This document shows, piece by piece, positions 24,641-36,355 of a stretch of 64,000 nucleotides of DNA; position 1 is the first letter of the stretch; every line of letters begins with the position of its first letter. The position numbers and the translations under genes were made by a program. The DNA comes from Papilionanthe hookeriana x Papilionanthe teres (taxonomy: Eukaryota > Streptophyta > Magnoliopsida > Asparagales > Orchidaceae). A model generated the notes under the pieces. That model saw only the letters and a program-made list of their open reading frames with translations. It was not told where the DNA came from and did not search any database. Where the stretch lies: assembly GCA_022702705.1 (NCBI GenBank), contig CM040429.1:108043943-108107942 (forward strand), written 5' to 3'.

Positions 24641-24699
24641 GATGTCATGTTTTTACCAATTTTGTGTATGTTGTCCATGTCAATTTGAGAAAGAACTTG

Positions 24700-25155
24700 T
24701 CATCCTTTTATAGAGATCAGAATATCATCTTTTTCTGGACAAGCAAATTTTTTTGCAAGTTTTCCCAAAGCATCTGCTAAAGAATTGCTTTGTCTCGGAA
24801 TTAGAAAGAAAGTTACTTCAGGAATCTGCTGAAGAAATTTTAGAGTGTAACGAAAGTATTTTTCAAGTCTAGGTTTCCATATCTTGTATTTGCCTGCAAT
24901 TTGATTAAGGATCAATTGAGAGTCTTTGTAGATATAATTATTTTTTATTTCCATTAGTACTGTCAATTCAAAACCAGTAACGAGTGCTTCATATTCAGCT
25001 TCATTATTCGTGCATGGTTTAGTCAAATGATAGGAAAATGGCATCATTGCTTTGTCTAGAGTTATGAAAGTTAATCCTACTCCAGCTTTGCTCGGCATGA
25101 TTGTCTGTTTGTCTTTGTATTTTCAAGCAGATGATGCTCCATCAAAATACAATTC
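24700..25155 (-). pseudogene. Second (archaeal-type) RNase H, Tat-lineage marker
   Basis: After a degraded ELYFDGASSA start at about 25153, a 132-codon open stretch (25098-24700) carries the RNase H signature residues: Asp in FDGASS, Glu in TNNEAEYEALV, Asp in YKDSQLILNQIAGKY and a final SNSLADALGKLAKK. This extra RNase H behind the gypsy RNase H is the recognised hallmark of Tat elements (the aRNH domain). It is thought to assist polypurine-tract processing. A stop splits the first Asp from the rest. Confidence 0.88.
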
Positions 25156-26714
25156 TCATCGTTGTGTATTTGAACTTTTTATTTCTAAAATTTGTTTATC
25201 AGGTAAATCATCATTAAGTGGTAATCCATTCGGAATTGGGTGTGCTGCTAAGAAATATGTTAAGATTTGTCCTTTAACAGCACACAGTGGCACAAATGTT
25301 ATGTCAAATTGGAGTAATATCATTGCCCACTTTGCCAATCCTCCAAAAAGTATTGGTCGCTTCATCAAATATTGTAATGTGTTAACTCTTGAAAATAGAG
25401 TTACCTTATGATAAAGCTTATAATGTCTTAGCTTTTGAATTGCAAAAATCAAAGCTAATAATGTTTCTCTATTGTTTGATATTTTATTTCAGTTGGCACC
25501 AAGTAGTGGCTTAAATAATATAATGCATTTTCTTTTCTCTTGTCATTTACTTGAACTAGTAATGCTCCAAGGAAATTATCTGATGTCGCAGTGTAAGGGA
25601 TTAGAGGCCTTCTTAACATAGGGGCTACTAAGACAGGAGGTGTTGTCAAATATTTTTTGATGTTTCCCAAAGCGTGTTGACATTATTCATCCAACACAAA
25701 TTTGGTATTCTAGTTAGGACATTAGGAGGCTGACACCTACCTGATATGTTAGAAATAAAATGTCGTATATATGCTAGTTTTCTTTAAAAGGTTCGCAATT
25801 GAGTTAAAACTTTTGGAGGAGGCATATTTAGGATATTTTGAGGGGGTCAATTTCAATCCCACGATGCCGAACAACAAATCCTAAAAATTTTCCTGAAGTA
25901 ACACCAAAAGCGCACTTTAAGGGATTCATTTTAAGATTATATTGACGTAATCATTCGAACACAATTCTCAAATCGTACACGTGATCATCTTTTTGTATAT
26001 TAATGACAACCAAATCGTCTACATAACATTGGACTTGTCTGTGTATGAGTTCATAAAAAATCCATCTCATGCCTCTTTGATAGGTTGCACCAGCAATTTT
26101 CAATCCAAATGACATAAATTTGTAGCAGTATATCCCTATGGGTGTCCTGAAGGCTGTATTTGCTTCATCTTCCGAAAAATTTTTTATTTGATTATATCCT
26201 TATGATCCATCTATAAAGAAAAATATTGCATGTTTGATGTTATATCGACCATCCATTCTGAAATTGTTAAAGGCAATTCAACTTTCTAACCATCTTTGTT
26301 CAAGTCACTGAAGTCTATACAGACCCTTATTTAATCATTTTTCTTTTTAACTGGCACTACATTAGCCTGCCATGTCGGATAATTTTCTTCTCGTATGAAA
26401 CCAGCCTCAATTAATTTCTTGACTTTGGCAACGACTTGTTATTCTATTTCGACATGCATCTTTCTTGGAGCTTGTTTAACAGGGATTGCAATTTGATTTA
26501 TCCCAAGCTTGTGAACAGCAACCTCTGGAGCTAGTCCAGGCATTTTATCATAAGTCCATGCAAAACAGTCTTTGTATTCTTTTACCAGTTGAATTATTTC
26601 TTTTGCTTCCATATCATTAAGGAATGAACTAATAAAAGTTGGTTTTAGATTTTCATCATTTTCTATATTAATTTCTTTTAACTCATCAACAGTGGATTTA
26701 ATTTCTTTTTCCAA
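25156..26714 (-). pseudogene. Reverse transcriptase and RNase H (minus-strand Tat element)
   Basis: The N-terminal piece (26714-26439) has YKDCFAWTYDKMPGLAPEVAVH, then the RT core runs through stops to 25671. The catalytic box YVDD is encoded at 26025-26014, and motif A keeps its Asp (FIDGS followed by a stop). The first RNase H is visible at 25670-25156 with LGALLVQVNDKRKENALYYL, IEKHY, AIQKLRHY and LAKWAMILLQFDI. Several nonsense codons and frameshifts are present. The layout equals that of the plus-strand element. Confidence 0.88.
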
Positions 26715-27293
26715 TTTCTGAGGGGCGTCTTCAATTGGAAGATCAGATATTGGTTTGGAATCAAATTCTGCGATGATGACTAGGCAAAATTCTGTATCAT
26801 CTAGAGATTATAGAGTACGGAATCCAATTCCCTATTTGGAATTAGGGTTTCATTTGTTGTTGTTCCGCATTTGTTCAATAAAATGTGGTTGTTTTAAAGA
26901 CCATTATTTGAGTATTAAACTATTTTGAATAAATTTTTTTGCTCAAGGGGAATACAACTCAAAAGGTATTTTCATCTTCTAATTTTACATCAGTTTTAGT
27001 ACTAGAAGTAGAGCCAAGTCTTAACTTAATTGGCTTTTAATTATCTCCATATACTTGTTTGACAACTAAATTCTCAATCTTTTAAGTAGAGATTGGAGTT
27101 AAGGTTATAGCGTGTATATAATGATTAATCTTTTCATACATAGATCCAAATTTTTTTCTTTATCTTCTTCTTCTTTAAGAGGTATCTTGAATTGAGTTTC
27201 TTTTATAATCATTGATGTTTTTTTTTTCTTCTTTAACATCTTTTTCAGAGTCCAGGTGAATTTTGAACTTCAAAGGTTTCTTCAATTTGAAAA

Positions 27294-29018
27294 TTAGGTC
27301 TTCTTTCTCTCGTCCTCATCCACAGCCTCAACCTCGAGTGCGAGTCTGATGAGAAATATCACCTTTTGTCTACATTGAAGAAAAATAGTGTTTTCATTTA
27401 TTTTATTTTCTTTGTCTTTCTCTTTTGGATTCACAACTTTTGCTATGGAGAATACTTTCTGTTTGATTTGAGCATAATTTGTAGCTTCTTCATGTATTCC
27501 AATTTCATTGACTGAAAATGGTTGCAAATCACATATGATACAACCTTCTTATCCTTTTTGTAAATATTTTATGCATTGATGTAGTGAAGAAGGAACCATT
27601 TTTTGCTCATGAAGCCATGGTCTTCCAAGTAGAGCATTAAAAGAGCTTTCAGAATCGATGATATGGAATTTTATCATTGTCACCAAATCATATATTTTTT
27701 GGAGTAATGTTATCGATCCTAAAGCACGTTCTCCTTGTTCATTAAATCCTCGTACTATCATCGTGTCTCTTGTTAATTGGGATGCATTAATGTCCAAATA
27801 TGCAAGAGTCCTTAAATTCATTATGTTAATCGATGCACCTGGGTCAATAAGCCCCCTTGAAAGTGTCGTGTCATTTATGTTTACTGTGTTGTACAGTGCA
27901 TAATTATGTTCAGTTGTCCCAGATAACAAGTCATTGTCTAAGAAGGAAATTTTTGTCAATTCTTCTAATGGACAAGCTTCATTCTGAGTGATGTTAGTAA
28001 GTTGAGCTAAGAAAATGTTAGGATCTAAAAGGGCTTTTATTAACATTTCTTTGGAGAGTATAAGAGCGTCATAAATACTCAATTTTGTTGGTAACTTCCT
28101 CAGATGAGCCAATACATTGTAATCCACCTTGTGAAGACTATCTTTAATTCTTTCAGATAATTGTGTATGTATTGTAGAAATAATCTTTTCTGAAGTGACA
28201 GTTTGTTTCTCTTTTTCTTAGGGAGCCGTGCTAGGAGGTAAAACTTTTCCACTTCGTAAATGGATTTCAATTATTTCTTCCGTTTTTTTTTTATCTCTGA
28301 GTCTGAAGATTCCAATTCTATGGAAATTGGTGTTCCTTGCAATTGGAATGTGACAGTATCACTCTCGTCTTTGTCATTATCATAATTTTCACTAATGTTA
28401 TTGTCTTTTTGATTGTCGTGAGATTGGGCGATATTGTGCACAATTTGAGTATTGTCTACAAAATTGAAATTGGTTATCATTTTCAGAAGCATCATCCAAA
28501 ATAGATAAAATGTAAGCAAAACTAGAAGTATTATTATTTAAATTAGTGGTAAAAAGGAAGTCATACAAGGTCAACGGCTTCAGACATTTTCTCCCTTCAT
28601 CCGAGACAACTATCCTAGTAGAAGATAAAGAAGATGAGAACAAGAAGGTACAAAAGGAACAATAGTTCTTGTGTCTAAAAGACCTCTAATCCTTTTTGGT
28701 TCTTTATTTTTCTTTCTGTTTCCTTTTGTTAAAAGATTTTGTAATTTGAAATTCCGAAAGGATCTACTTGGAAGATTTACTTCGAATGACGCTGCTTCTA
28801 TCTTTGTTGTCAGAATTAGGGATAAGTTTATCAACTGAAATCATATTGACTGGACCTTTTTCAAGTTCTTTCAAATATTCTTTTAGGATTACTATATTCC
28901 CTACTTTAAAATTACACTAACCAGTCTTTGAAGACAAAGCATTCATCAATTTTGTGACCGAGCATTTTGTGATAATGACAATAATTGGGATTTTCTTTCA
29001 TATCAACCTCTCCCGGCC
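27294..29018 (-). pseudogene. Gag C-terminus and protease (minus-strand Tat element)
   Basis: From the insertion border at 29018 the frame gives a Gag knuckle (YCHYHKMLGHKIDEC), then acidic linkers and, at 28127-27549, a long open protease region. The protease contains LSIYDALILSKEM, LIDPGASINIM (catalytic Asp at 27845-27843) and FNALLGRPWLHEQKM. Beyond it, a one-base loss relative to copy A shifts the frame. The in-frame TAG of copy A corresponds to 27372-27370, followed by an RTRGRG tract. The N-terminal part of the same Gag lies beyond the 7.3-kb insertion at 36356-38160. Confidence 0.88.
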
Positions 29019-31392
29019 TGTTGACCTCATATTTGATGAGGTATTTTATCTTCTCTCTCCTTAGTACTTAGGATCTAGCCTTAGGCTTTTCCTTTGACTA
29101 TCTTAGAGGACTAGAAATGGGACCCACCACTTAGAAATTTAGACACCTCTTAAAATCCCTGCAAACCCCATAAGTTTGATTGTAAACCCCTAATTTACTT
29201 GGAGGGTTAAGATCAAATGTGGAGGTTTAAAAGATGAGTTTTCTATAGGACTCTTTGGCCTTAGGACTACCCTGGGTGGCCTGGTCTGGTGAGGGTTGAC
29301 CTGCACACATTACACTTTCACACACATTCCAAATCCTAAAACCTTTCATACCTAGCTTGACTTCCTGACTCATGTAGGTAATTCATATGGATGGACCTCA
29401 ACCTCTAAGCCCTTGGCTAACAGGGTTAGGAACAACGTAGTGAATGCCTCAAATGAGTCCTCTCATGGCTCTTATGGGCTTGATATGGCTTCATGGCTCA
29501 ACCAAAGTGATTCCATTCTACTCAAACTTGATCAATCTTCATTTTTCCAAAATTTCAATTTTTGACCCCGGGGCCCTACACCCGCTAAACCTACCAAATG
29601 TCCTTGAAACTACCCAAAATTTGCAAAATTACCTAAATTACCCAAAACTCATCAAAACCAATCCTAAACATTTCTCTCCATTCAAATTGAGCATCCTTAG
29701 CCAAATATACCAAAATTTCCAAAAATACCCCCCAATACCCTCCAAATACCCAAAATGCCCTTCTTAACCAAAAATTCTATAAATTCCAAAAATTCCCAAA
29801 AAACTCCAGAAAATCCCAAATATTCCCAGTTTCATTTTTTTCAACTTCACCATTGGCCAATTTTGTCAATTTAACCCACTTTTGCCAAAACCCCCAATTT
29901 GACCCATTTTTAACCAAAGTAAGCCCAATGTCAAACCAAATCAACCCAATTGACCTCAATTTTGGCCCAATTCAATTCTAAAATTCAATTCAATATCCCC
30001 AATATCAATTTAGACCAAATCAAAGCCCAATTTGATTGACATTTGGATCCAATTCCAATTTGAAGCCTAAAGCCCAATTTTGGCCCATGACCTAAACTTA
30101 GCTCAAACTAACCCAACTCAACTCCAATTAACCCCAAATCTTTTCCTAAACCTTCCTAATATCCCCGCAAACAAAACACTAACAATATTTGCCCCAAATT
30201 TGAACCTAAACTCCACCCAAACCTAACCCAAAGTCAAAATCCCCATTTTTGGCCTAAACCCAAACCTAACCCAAATGGGCCCAAATCCCAAAATCTAAGC
30301 CCAACGAAAGTTGAAAACTCTTTGTAACACCCCCATAAACATTTCTCAACATTAATTTCACATCAAATCCAACCTTAACCCAAACTTAGCCCAAGTTAGC
30401 CCAATTTGACCCACTTTGGCCCCTTTACCAAAAAATCCAAAATTAAACCCAATTCAACTCCAAATCATTTCAAACCTATTCTAGATCAGTCATGATACAT
30501 CCCTAAACTAAACCCAACATTTGATTGGCCCAATATTTTACAAAACTTCCATTTACCAATTTTTTTTCAAACCTACAAGCCCACCTCCCTAAACCTTTCT
30601 AAAGGCCCATCCAAATTAAGTCCAAAAGCCCAAAATTGGCTCTAAAGCCCACATGACAATTTCTTTTCATCATACCTTTAATTGATCTCACCCCTAAGTT
30701 TAAAAATCATCATTAAACCATTCCAAATAAAGCTTCATCCAAATTTCCACCAAAATGCCAAAATTCATAAAATCCTCTTTCATGAAATTGACCAAATCTT
30801 TTCCCAAGCCAAATGAAGCCATGGAGCCATGCATAAGCCATATGTAAGCCTTGGGAGCCCCTTTCCACCTCACCAACCAATTAATGGCAAAGGAGGGGAT
30901 TACTTTCTTAAGCCTTCCTTAAGCACTTTTAACCCCATTCATGCTACACACTAAACCAAGTTTAGCCACCTCACCATGGATGGAGACCACACCATTTTCT
31001 CTTGGCTGACCCAAGTGATTCTTTTCAGCCCAAAACCAGGCCTTGGGAGGTGAACCTAGCTTAAAACCATGGGTTGACTCATTTGAACCCAAAATAGCCT
31101 TCCCCCCATTCCATTTCAATTCAACTCCTTTACACATGTCTATGGCCAATTGACTGCACTAAACCCCAGCCCTGACCTCCCTGACCTTGAGGGTGACTTG
31201 ACCCTGGCCGGCCAGCCACCATAGCCGCCGGAAACCACCAGGGTGAGAGCACCCATGTGAGCCAATTTTTGAATTCTGCCATGCTGCCTTGCTGACTTGT
31301 CCTATGCCTAATGGCCACTATGGTTGTTCTTCTCCTCACCAGAGCAGTTGATCCAAGCCACTAAACCCCCCTGGGAAGCCCTCCAGCCACCT

Positions 31393-31401
31393 CTATTTAA
31401 A
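31393..31401 (+). promoter_or_regulatory. Putative LTR TATA box
   Basis: CTATTTAAA occurs in a C-rich setting (CCAGCCACCTCTATTTAAACC) about 2.37 kb into the giant LTR. The same word is found at the same place in the other two copies (50854-50862 and 53655-53663), surrounded by conserved CTGGGAAGCCCTCCAGCC-type sequence. A splice donor follows about 427 bp later. Confidence 0.55.
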
Positions 31402-31820
31402 CCACACCACCTCTCGGTCAAAAACGGTGATAAACCAGACCTAAACAAAACTCCGCCAAAATTACTCCAGGACCTTCTCCTCACCTAGAGCAATTGATCC
31501 CCACTGCTCTCCTGCCCTAAACCCCATTGATTAAGCTCAATTTTGGAGCTCAATTCTTAGCCCAGAACTAGGACATATCTGAAACCTCCACCAAACCTAA
31601 ATTAAACTCACCCACACCTGCACAGAACCAAGAGAAGGAGTTCCCCAGTGAAAGCCCCCTCTCCGGGCCACCCGATTCGTCGTAGCCTCCAAGCTTTGAA
31701 ATCGGCTGTGGACACTTTCATATCTAGACAATTTCCCAGAGCCAGAGACTTCATCTGGAGCTTCCTTGGGTGCAATTGAAGGTGACACAACTCTCTGATT
31801 GAAGCTACACTTATCAGAGC

Positions 31821-31830
31821 AAAGGTATGG
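31821..31830 (+). other. Putative splice donor in the giant LTR
   Basis: CAAAG/GTATGG at 31824/31825 fits the plant 5' splice consensus. Upstream sequence is C-rich and exon-like; downstream sequence soon becomes AT-rich, like plant introns. Sister LTRs have CAAAG/GTATGA (54090/54091) and CGAAG/GTATGA (split by an insertion, 51284 and 58628). Confidence 0.55.
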
Positions 31831-31974
31831 ATCATTCCTTCCTCCCGAGCTTCCAGCACTTCTTCATTTTATTCTAGTTAATTTCATGGCATGTAAACCA
31901 TATGGATGTGTTCTTCTCTTCAAGACGAATCCATAGAGCATAAGAACACAAAAATCCGTTGAGAAATGAGAGAG

Positions 31975-32210
31975 TTCTTAGGGTTTTAGTGTGGACGGTC
32001 ACGGGTGCACGCCAATCGTAGATGATGACCAGGTACCGTCCGATCGCGCGTGTATCGGTTGAACGGCTCAGAATTGCGTTGGATTAGAGGAAGGAGCGAG
32101 ACAGCGGGACGCGTGGTGGCTAACTCAGATGGCGGCGTCGAATAGGAGCACGCCGCGTGGTCTTTCGATCCGCCGTAGGTTGACGCGGCGCTGAGTCTGA
32201 TAAGTAGATA
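31975..32210 (+). other. CpG-rich block in the giant LTR
   Basis: This short patch is far richer in CG dinucleotides than its AT-rich surroundings, for example GATCGCGCGTGTATCGG and GATGGCGGCGTCGAAT. It recurs in the sister LTRs at 54240-54470 and 58790-58990 with the motif TGGCGGCGTCGAAT or GCGGCGGCGTCGAAT conserved. It lies just downstream of the donor, inside the inferred intron. Its function is unknown. Confidence 0.7.
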
Positions 32211-34017
32211 AATAGGATTTTTCTATTTATTTAAATTCCCAGAACTTAGAAAATCCATATTTTTGTGTAGAGAAATCATAAAAATAAACTAAAAATACCC
32301 TCTTGCCCAGTGAACAGAGAAGAATAATGTGGAAAAGAAATCAAGTTATTTTGATGAGTATTTTATTTTTAATTAATTATTTACTCATTTCAATATTTTG
32401 ATTCTCCATTTGTATAGACAATTCACCATGACATGAGACCATATGGCTTTTAAAGCCTCTAATCTTGGGAACATTCCCTAAATTTTTCAAGGACAGAGGC
32501 CATCTCTATGGAAAGTTATGTATTTTTCAAATTTATGTCACTGTTTCTGGTATTTTAATTCCAATAACTAGCATGTTGCTTAGAAAATTCTAGGAAAATT
32601 TGGTGAAGTTTCTTAGGACCAGAGGACCCTATGATAATTATGGTTAGTCTTAATTCATTAAGAATAACCCTAATTAGCCTAATTACCTAAAATTGAATTT
32701 TAATTAATTAGGGTTAACCACACATTAAAATAACTTGAAATCAATTCTCCATTGATCTTTAGGATACAAAGAACTTTGCATAAAAATTTGAAGTCAATTG
32801 GAAATGATTAGCCTCACTTAATGAATTAATTCAACCACATGATCAAAATTAAACTTTAAAAATTCATAACTCCAAAAATACATTTCAAAAAATCACCAAA
32901 TTGGTTTTGTGGGCTCTCTGATATCAGAGGAGTCTATAAAAATTAAAATTGGAATTTTCTAAAATTTTTCATTTTTAATCATATTTTAATATTATAAATA
33001 ATTAAAGAAATAATAAAAATCATAAAAATATTAAAAATCATAAAAATGTCATATTTTAACTCCTAATCACTTAGGTACAAACCAAATATTTTTCCCAAGT
33101 CTCAAAGTAAAGATATTGAATTTTAAATGCTTAAAACAACTTTTAATATTAAAAAATGTATTTTCCAACCTTTTCACTAAATTAATTCCAATAAATCAAA
33201 AAAAAATCAGAAAGTTATAAAATTTGTTTCTCTAAACTCCTTGAGGTTAGAGAGATTTAATAAAAATATAAATCCATTTTTCAACTTTAAGTTTATTTTA
33301 TAATTAATTAAAACTCCAAAACTCAAAATAATTATAATAAATAAAATACAATTTAAAAAATCACCAAAATTGATCCAAGTGGTGCTCTGGTCATTAGGAA
33401 CAACTCATAATTTTCTTAAGGACAGAAACCTTACTTTGGTCATGTTGTTGAATTTTCCATGAAATCCCTTATTTTTCACTAAAAATAATTATACAAATAA
33501 ATTAAATTCAGAAAAATCACATTTTCTCCTCTAATGTCTTAATTGACATGTGAGTCAGGTGACATAAAAATTTCAAGTTCATTTGAACTCAATTTAGTGA
33601 GTTATGAAATAAATAAGCCTAAAAGGGCATAAAATTAATTAAAGAATTTAAACCCCTTTATTAAAATTTTAAGTTTAATTAAAATGGAAGGTAAAATATT
33701 TGAATATCTTTCTTGGATGATTGAAACTTTGGGAAATTAAAAGGGATATGAACCCATTAATCACTTTTAATAAACCAAAATGAAACTTTAATTATTTAAA
33801 CAATTTAAATTTTGGAAGATTAATGAAAATTTGAATTATTAAAAATAGGGATATAACTTGAGAGGATATAAATTCTTTAATAAAAAAATCCCTAACTAAA
33901 TCACTTCAATAATATTTAACTCTTAATTAAGATTAAAATGATAATCCAAACTAAGTAAATTAAAAATTAAAAATAAATAACCCTTAAATTAAAGAAAAGC
34001 TCAAAATATTAAATAAT

Positions 34018-34165
34018 TTAACAATTAAATTAAATTAAATTAAGTAAAAATTAAATTAAAATTAAAATTAAATTAAATTAAGTTAAATTAAATCTAAAAT
34101 ATTGAAATTAAATTAAATTAAATTAAGTTAAATTTAATTAAATTAAATTTAAATTATATTAAATT
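34018..34165. repeat. (TTAAA)-type low-complexity tract
   Basis: Repeated AATTAAATTAAATT words with small interruptions form a simple-sequence tract. The same place in the sister LTRs is expanded to different lengths (56275-56560, 60875-61190 and, inverted, 63130-63520), so it is a length-variable segment of the family. Confidence 0.95.
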
Positions 34166-36355
34166 AACATCATCCAACAATAAAAGTAAAACAAATTTAA
34201 AATATTAAGATCACTTAAAGTATAAAGATTTAAACCAAAAATAATTTGAACACTATTCCAAACTTAAAATTATTAATTAAAACCTCATAATTAAACTAAA
34301 TCACTTTAAACCATTAACTCAAACTTCAAATTAAGAATGATTAAAATTCTCAACAAACGAACTTGCCCCTAAAGGCTTTAATTATTATAACTCTTAAATG
34401 GAGTATTAAGTGAGATGTCACTTCATTCATCAGGTAATCAAATGCCCAAGTTCACTGAGTAAGAGACAAAGCTTAACTAAACTCCCGGATGATTAATTCA
34501 CCCGTGCAACTAAATTTACTTGGACTCAAAATAATCTCGGAAGTATCGAAAAGATGTTTAGGATTCGTCCTATGCACTTCCGCAATATGAAGACATGTTT
34601 TAGAAGAACAATTGAATTTAATTGTTCTTTGATGAAGAAAATCATCCTTAAACAAAATACAAGAACCTAGATGCATAGGAGATGACTAGCAATGGGATTA
34701 AGAATTTGGTAGATAACCAAAACCTTTCCCTCAGCTTTACCTAGGTATTTGTTGTAAATATTTAAATGCCTTAATATGTGTTTTAAGTGCAGCTTGGGAT
34801 GACGGGAACACCCTCCAGATAAGCTTTGATTTTATTGCAATTTACCTTATTGCAATTCACTTACATGCACTGCACTTTACTTTTTCTTGCATGTTAAACA
34901 ATACAGTTGCATGAAAACTGAAACCTTTAGGATAGCCACAAAATTGAAACCAAAACTAAATTAAAAGTCACCACAAGATAAAATTTACCGCCACAACATT
35001 CCAAAATATAAAACAACTCAAAATTTAATCACAAACAGAACAACAAAACTACAATTGCAACTAAATTAAAACGTCTCGTTGAATGATCGGGAATACCTCG
35101 GATGATGTAGTCCACGTGTTTCTAACGGGATTTCCCACGGTCTAAATGAAAGTGTGGAACTATTCAGTTGAGTTTAGCAAATTCATTTGGGCTAAGTGAA
35201 TTTGATGAAAATAACTGTGCCGGCATGACGGAACCGTGAGATCTTAATCGGTTCTATTTAAACAAATTTAAGATTTATTTTAATTAAAATATTAAAAATA
35301 TTTAGACTTTAAGATTTCTAAACCAAAACACTTCTCTCATCTCTTGATTTTCACCTTCTACAACTAAACCTCTGCAACAACAAGGAGCTCGGAGCATGGT
35401 GGGCAGCACAACCATCGTCATCAGCAAAACTAGGGTCTACATCAGTTAAACCTTTCTTAGAATTAAATAACCAAGCTATAGGACTTTGAGGTAGTTAGCC
35501 TAGTGCAATATAAATCCTCAACTCTTCATTAGGCATTTGCATGATCTTGTCATGTAAATTAAGCCCTAACCGGTCTTAGGACTCTGAGGTAGTCGTTTGG
35601 TACGACATAAACCGTCACATCTTTGAGGCTATTTGTATTATTATGTCATACAAATATAAGTCCTAATTAATTAAAATTGGCATGATATAAACATAAAACA
35701 GACTCCCAAATCTAAGCCAAACAATAAGATAGTTTGGGAAGTTGCCAAGATTCTTCTTGGATCCTCTACTTTTCCTACTTCTTTTCCATTGGACTCTTAA
35801 AATAAACTGTTTCGAATTTGTGCTAATCCCTTTTGAAATTTCTAAAATCCAATTCATTTGAAACCCTAAACTTTGAAATTCTTGAGGGCAAAACCACTGA
35901 TCATTATCGAGAGTTTTCTTAAATGATTCCCGTCATTTAAGATGTAATTAACTATAGGGGCTTGCCCTTATAGGGAACTTTAAGAACCCAGGTAATATAA
36001 ACCCTGCTTAATTTCTTTATATTAAGCAGGGGAACTTGTCGTCTTATAAAGTTGGTTCGCAGACCAAACGGATGTCACAAATCTTCTAGTTTATTTAAGC
36101 GAGCCCCATCATCAAGCAGTGTGTCTATTCTTCGAGATAGATACATGGTTTGTGGTGTGGTGCTCGTTTATATGAACTATTCGGGATGTGAGATAGGTTT
36201 GATTTTATATCTTAAAATTTTCAAACTTAAAATTATTTTCAAAATCAAATGCTACTTTCCAAATTATATATAAATTAAATTTAAAATGTGAAAATTCACC
36301 GACAATTTCTGTAGGCGACCCCTTTTCAAAACTCTTAACCTAAAAATATGCGACA

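Larger units (their letters stand above)
29019..36355 (+). mobile_element. Giant LTR-like insertion splitting gag (7.3 kb)
   Basis: It begins TGTTGACCTC and ends TGCGACA. The flanks are CGGCC (29014-29018) and TGGCC (36356-36360), a 5-bp target duplication with one CpG-type change. Copy A (about 2138) shows the uninterrupted target. Bases 29019-36304 match the complete LTR at 51285-58623 end to end. A further 51 bp, starting with a primer-binding-site-like GGCGACCCC, follow before the duplication. It is therefore an LTR plus a scrap of internal region, not a coding element. Its composition changes in blocks: CCCAAA-rich (29590-30700), promoter and exon-like (31390-31824), CpG-rich (31975-32210), then strongly AT-rich. 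Confidence 0.88.

Noticed and set aside
29444..30700. Proline-rich ORFs in CCCAAA-rich sequence (also at 48921, 49800 and 51869)
   Set aside because: They come from a low-complexity block repeated in each giant LTR, with frames that differ between copies.
30919..31859. Small ORFs in the exon-like part of the giant LTR (76, 69, 63 and 83 codons)
   Set aside because: They lie on the minus strand opposite to the inferred transcript and are not kept in length or frame in the sister LTRs.
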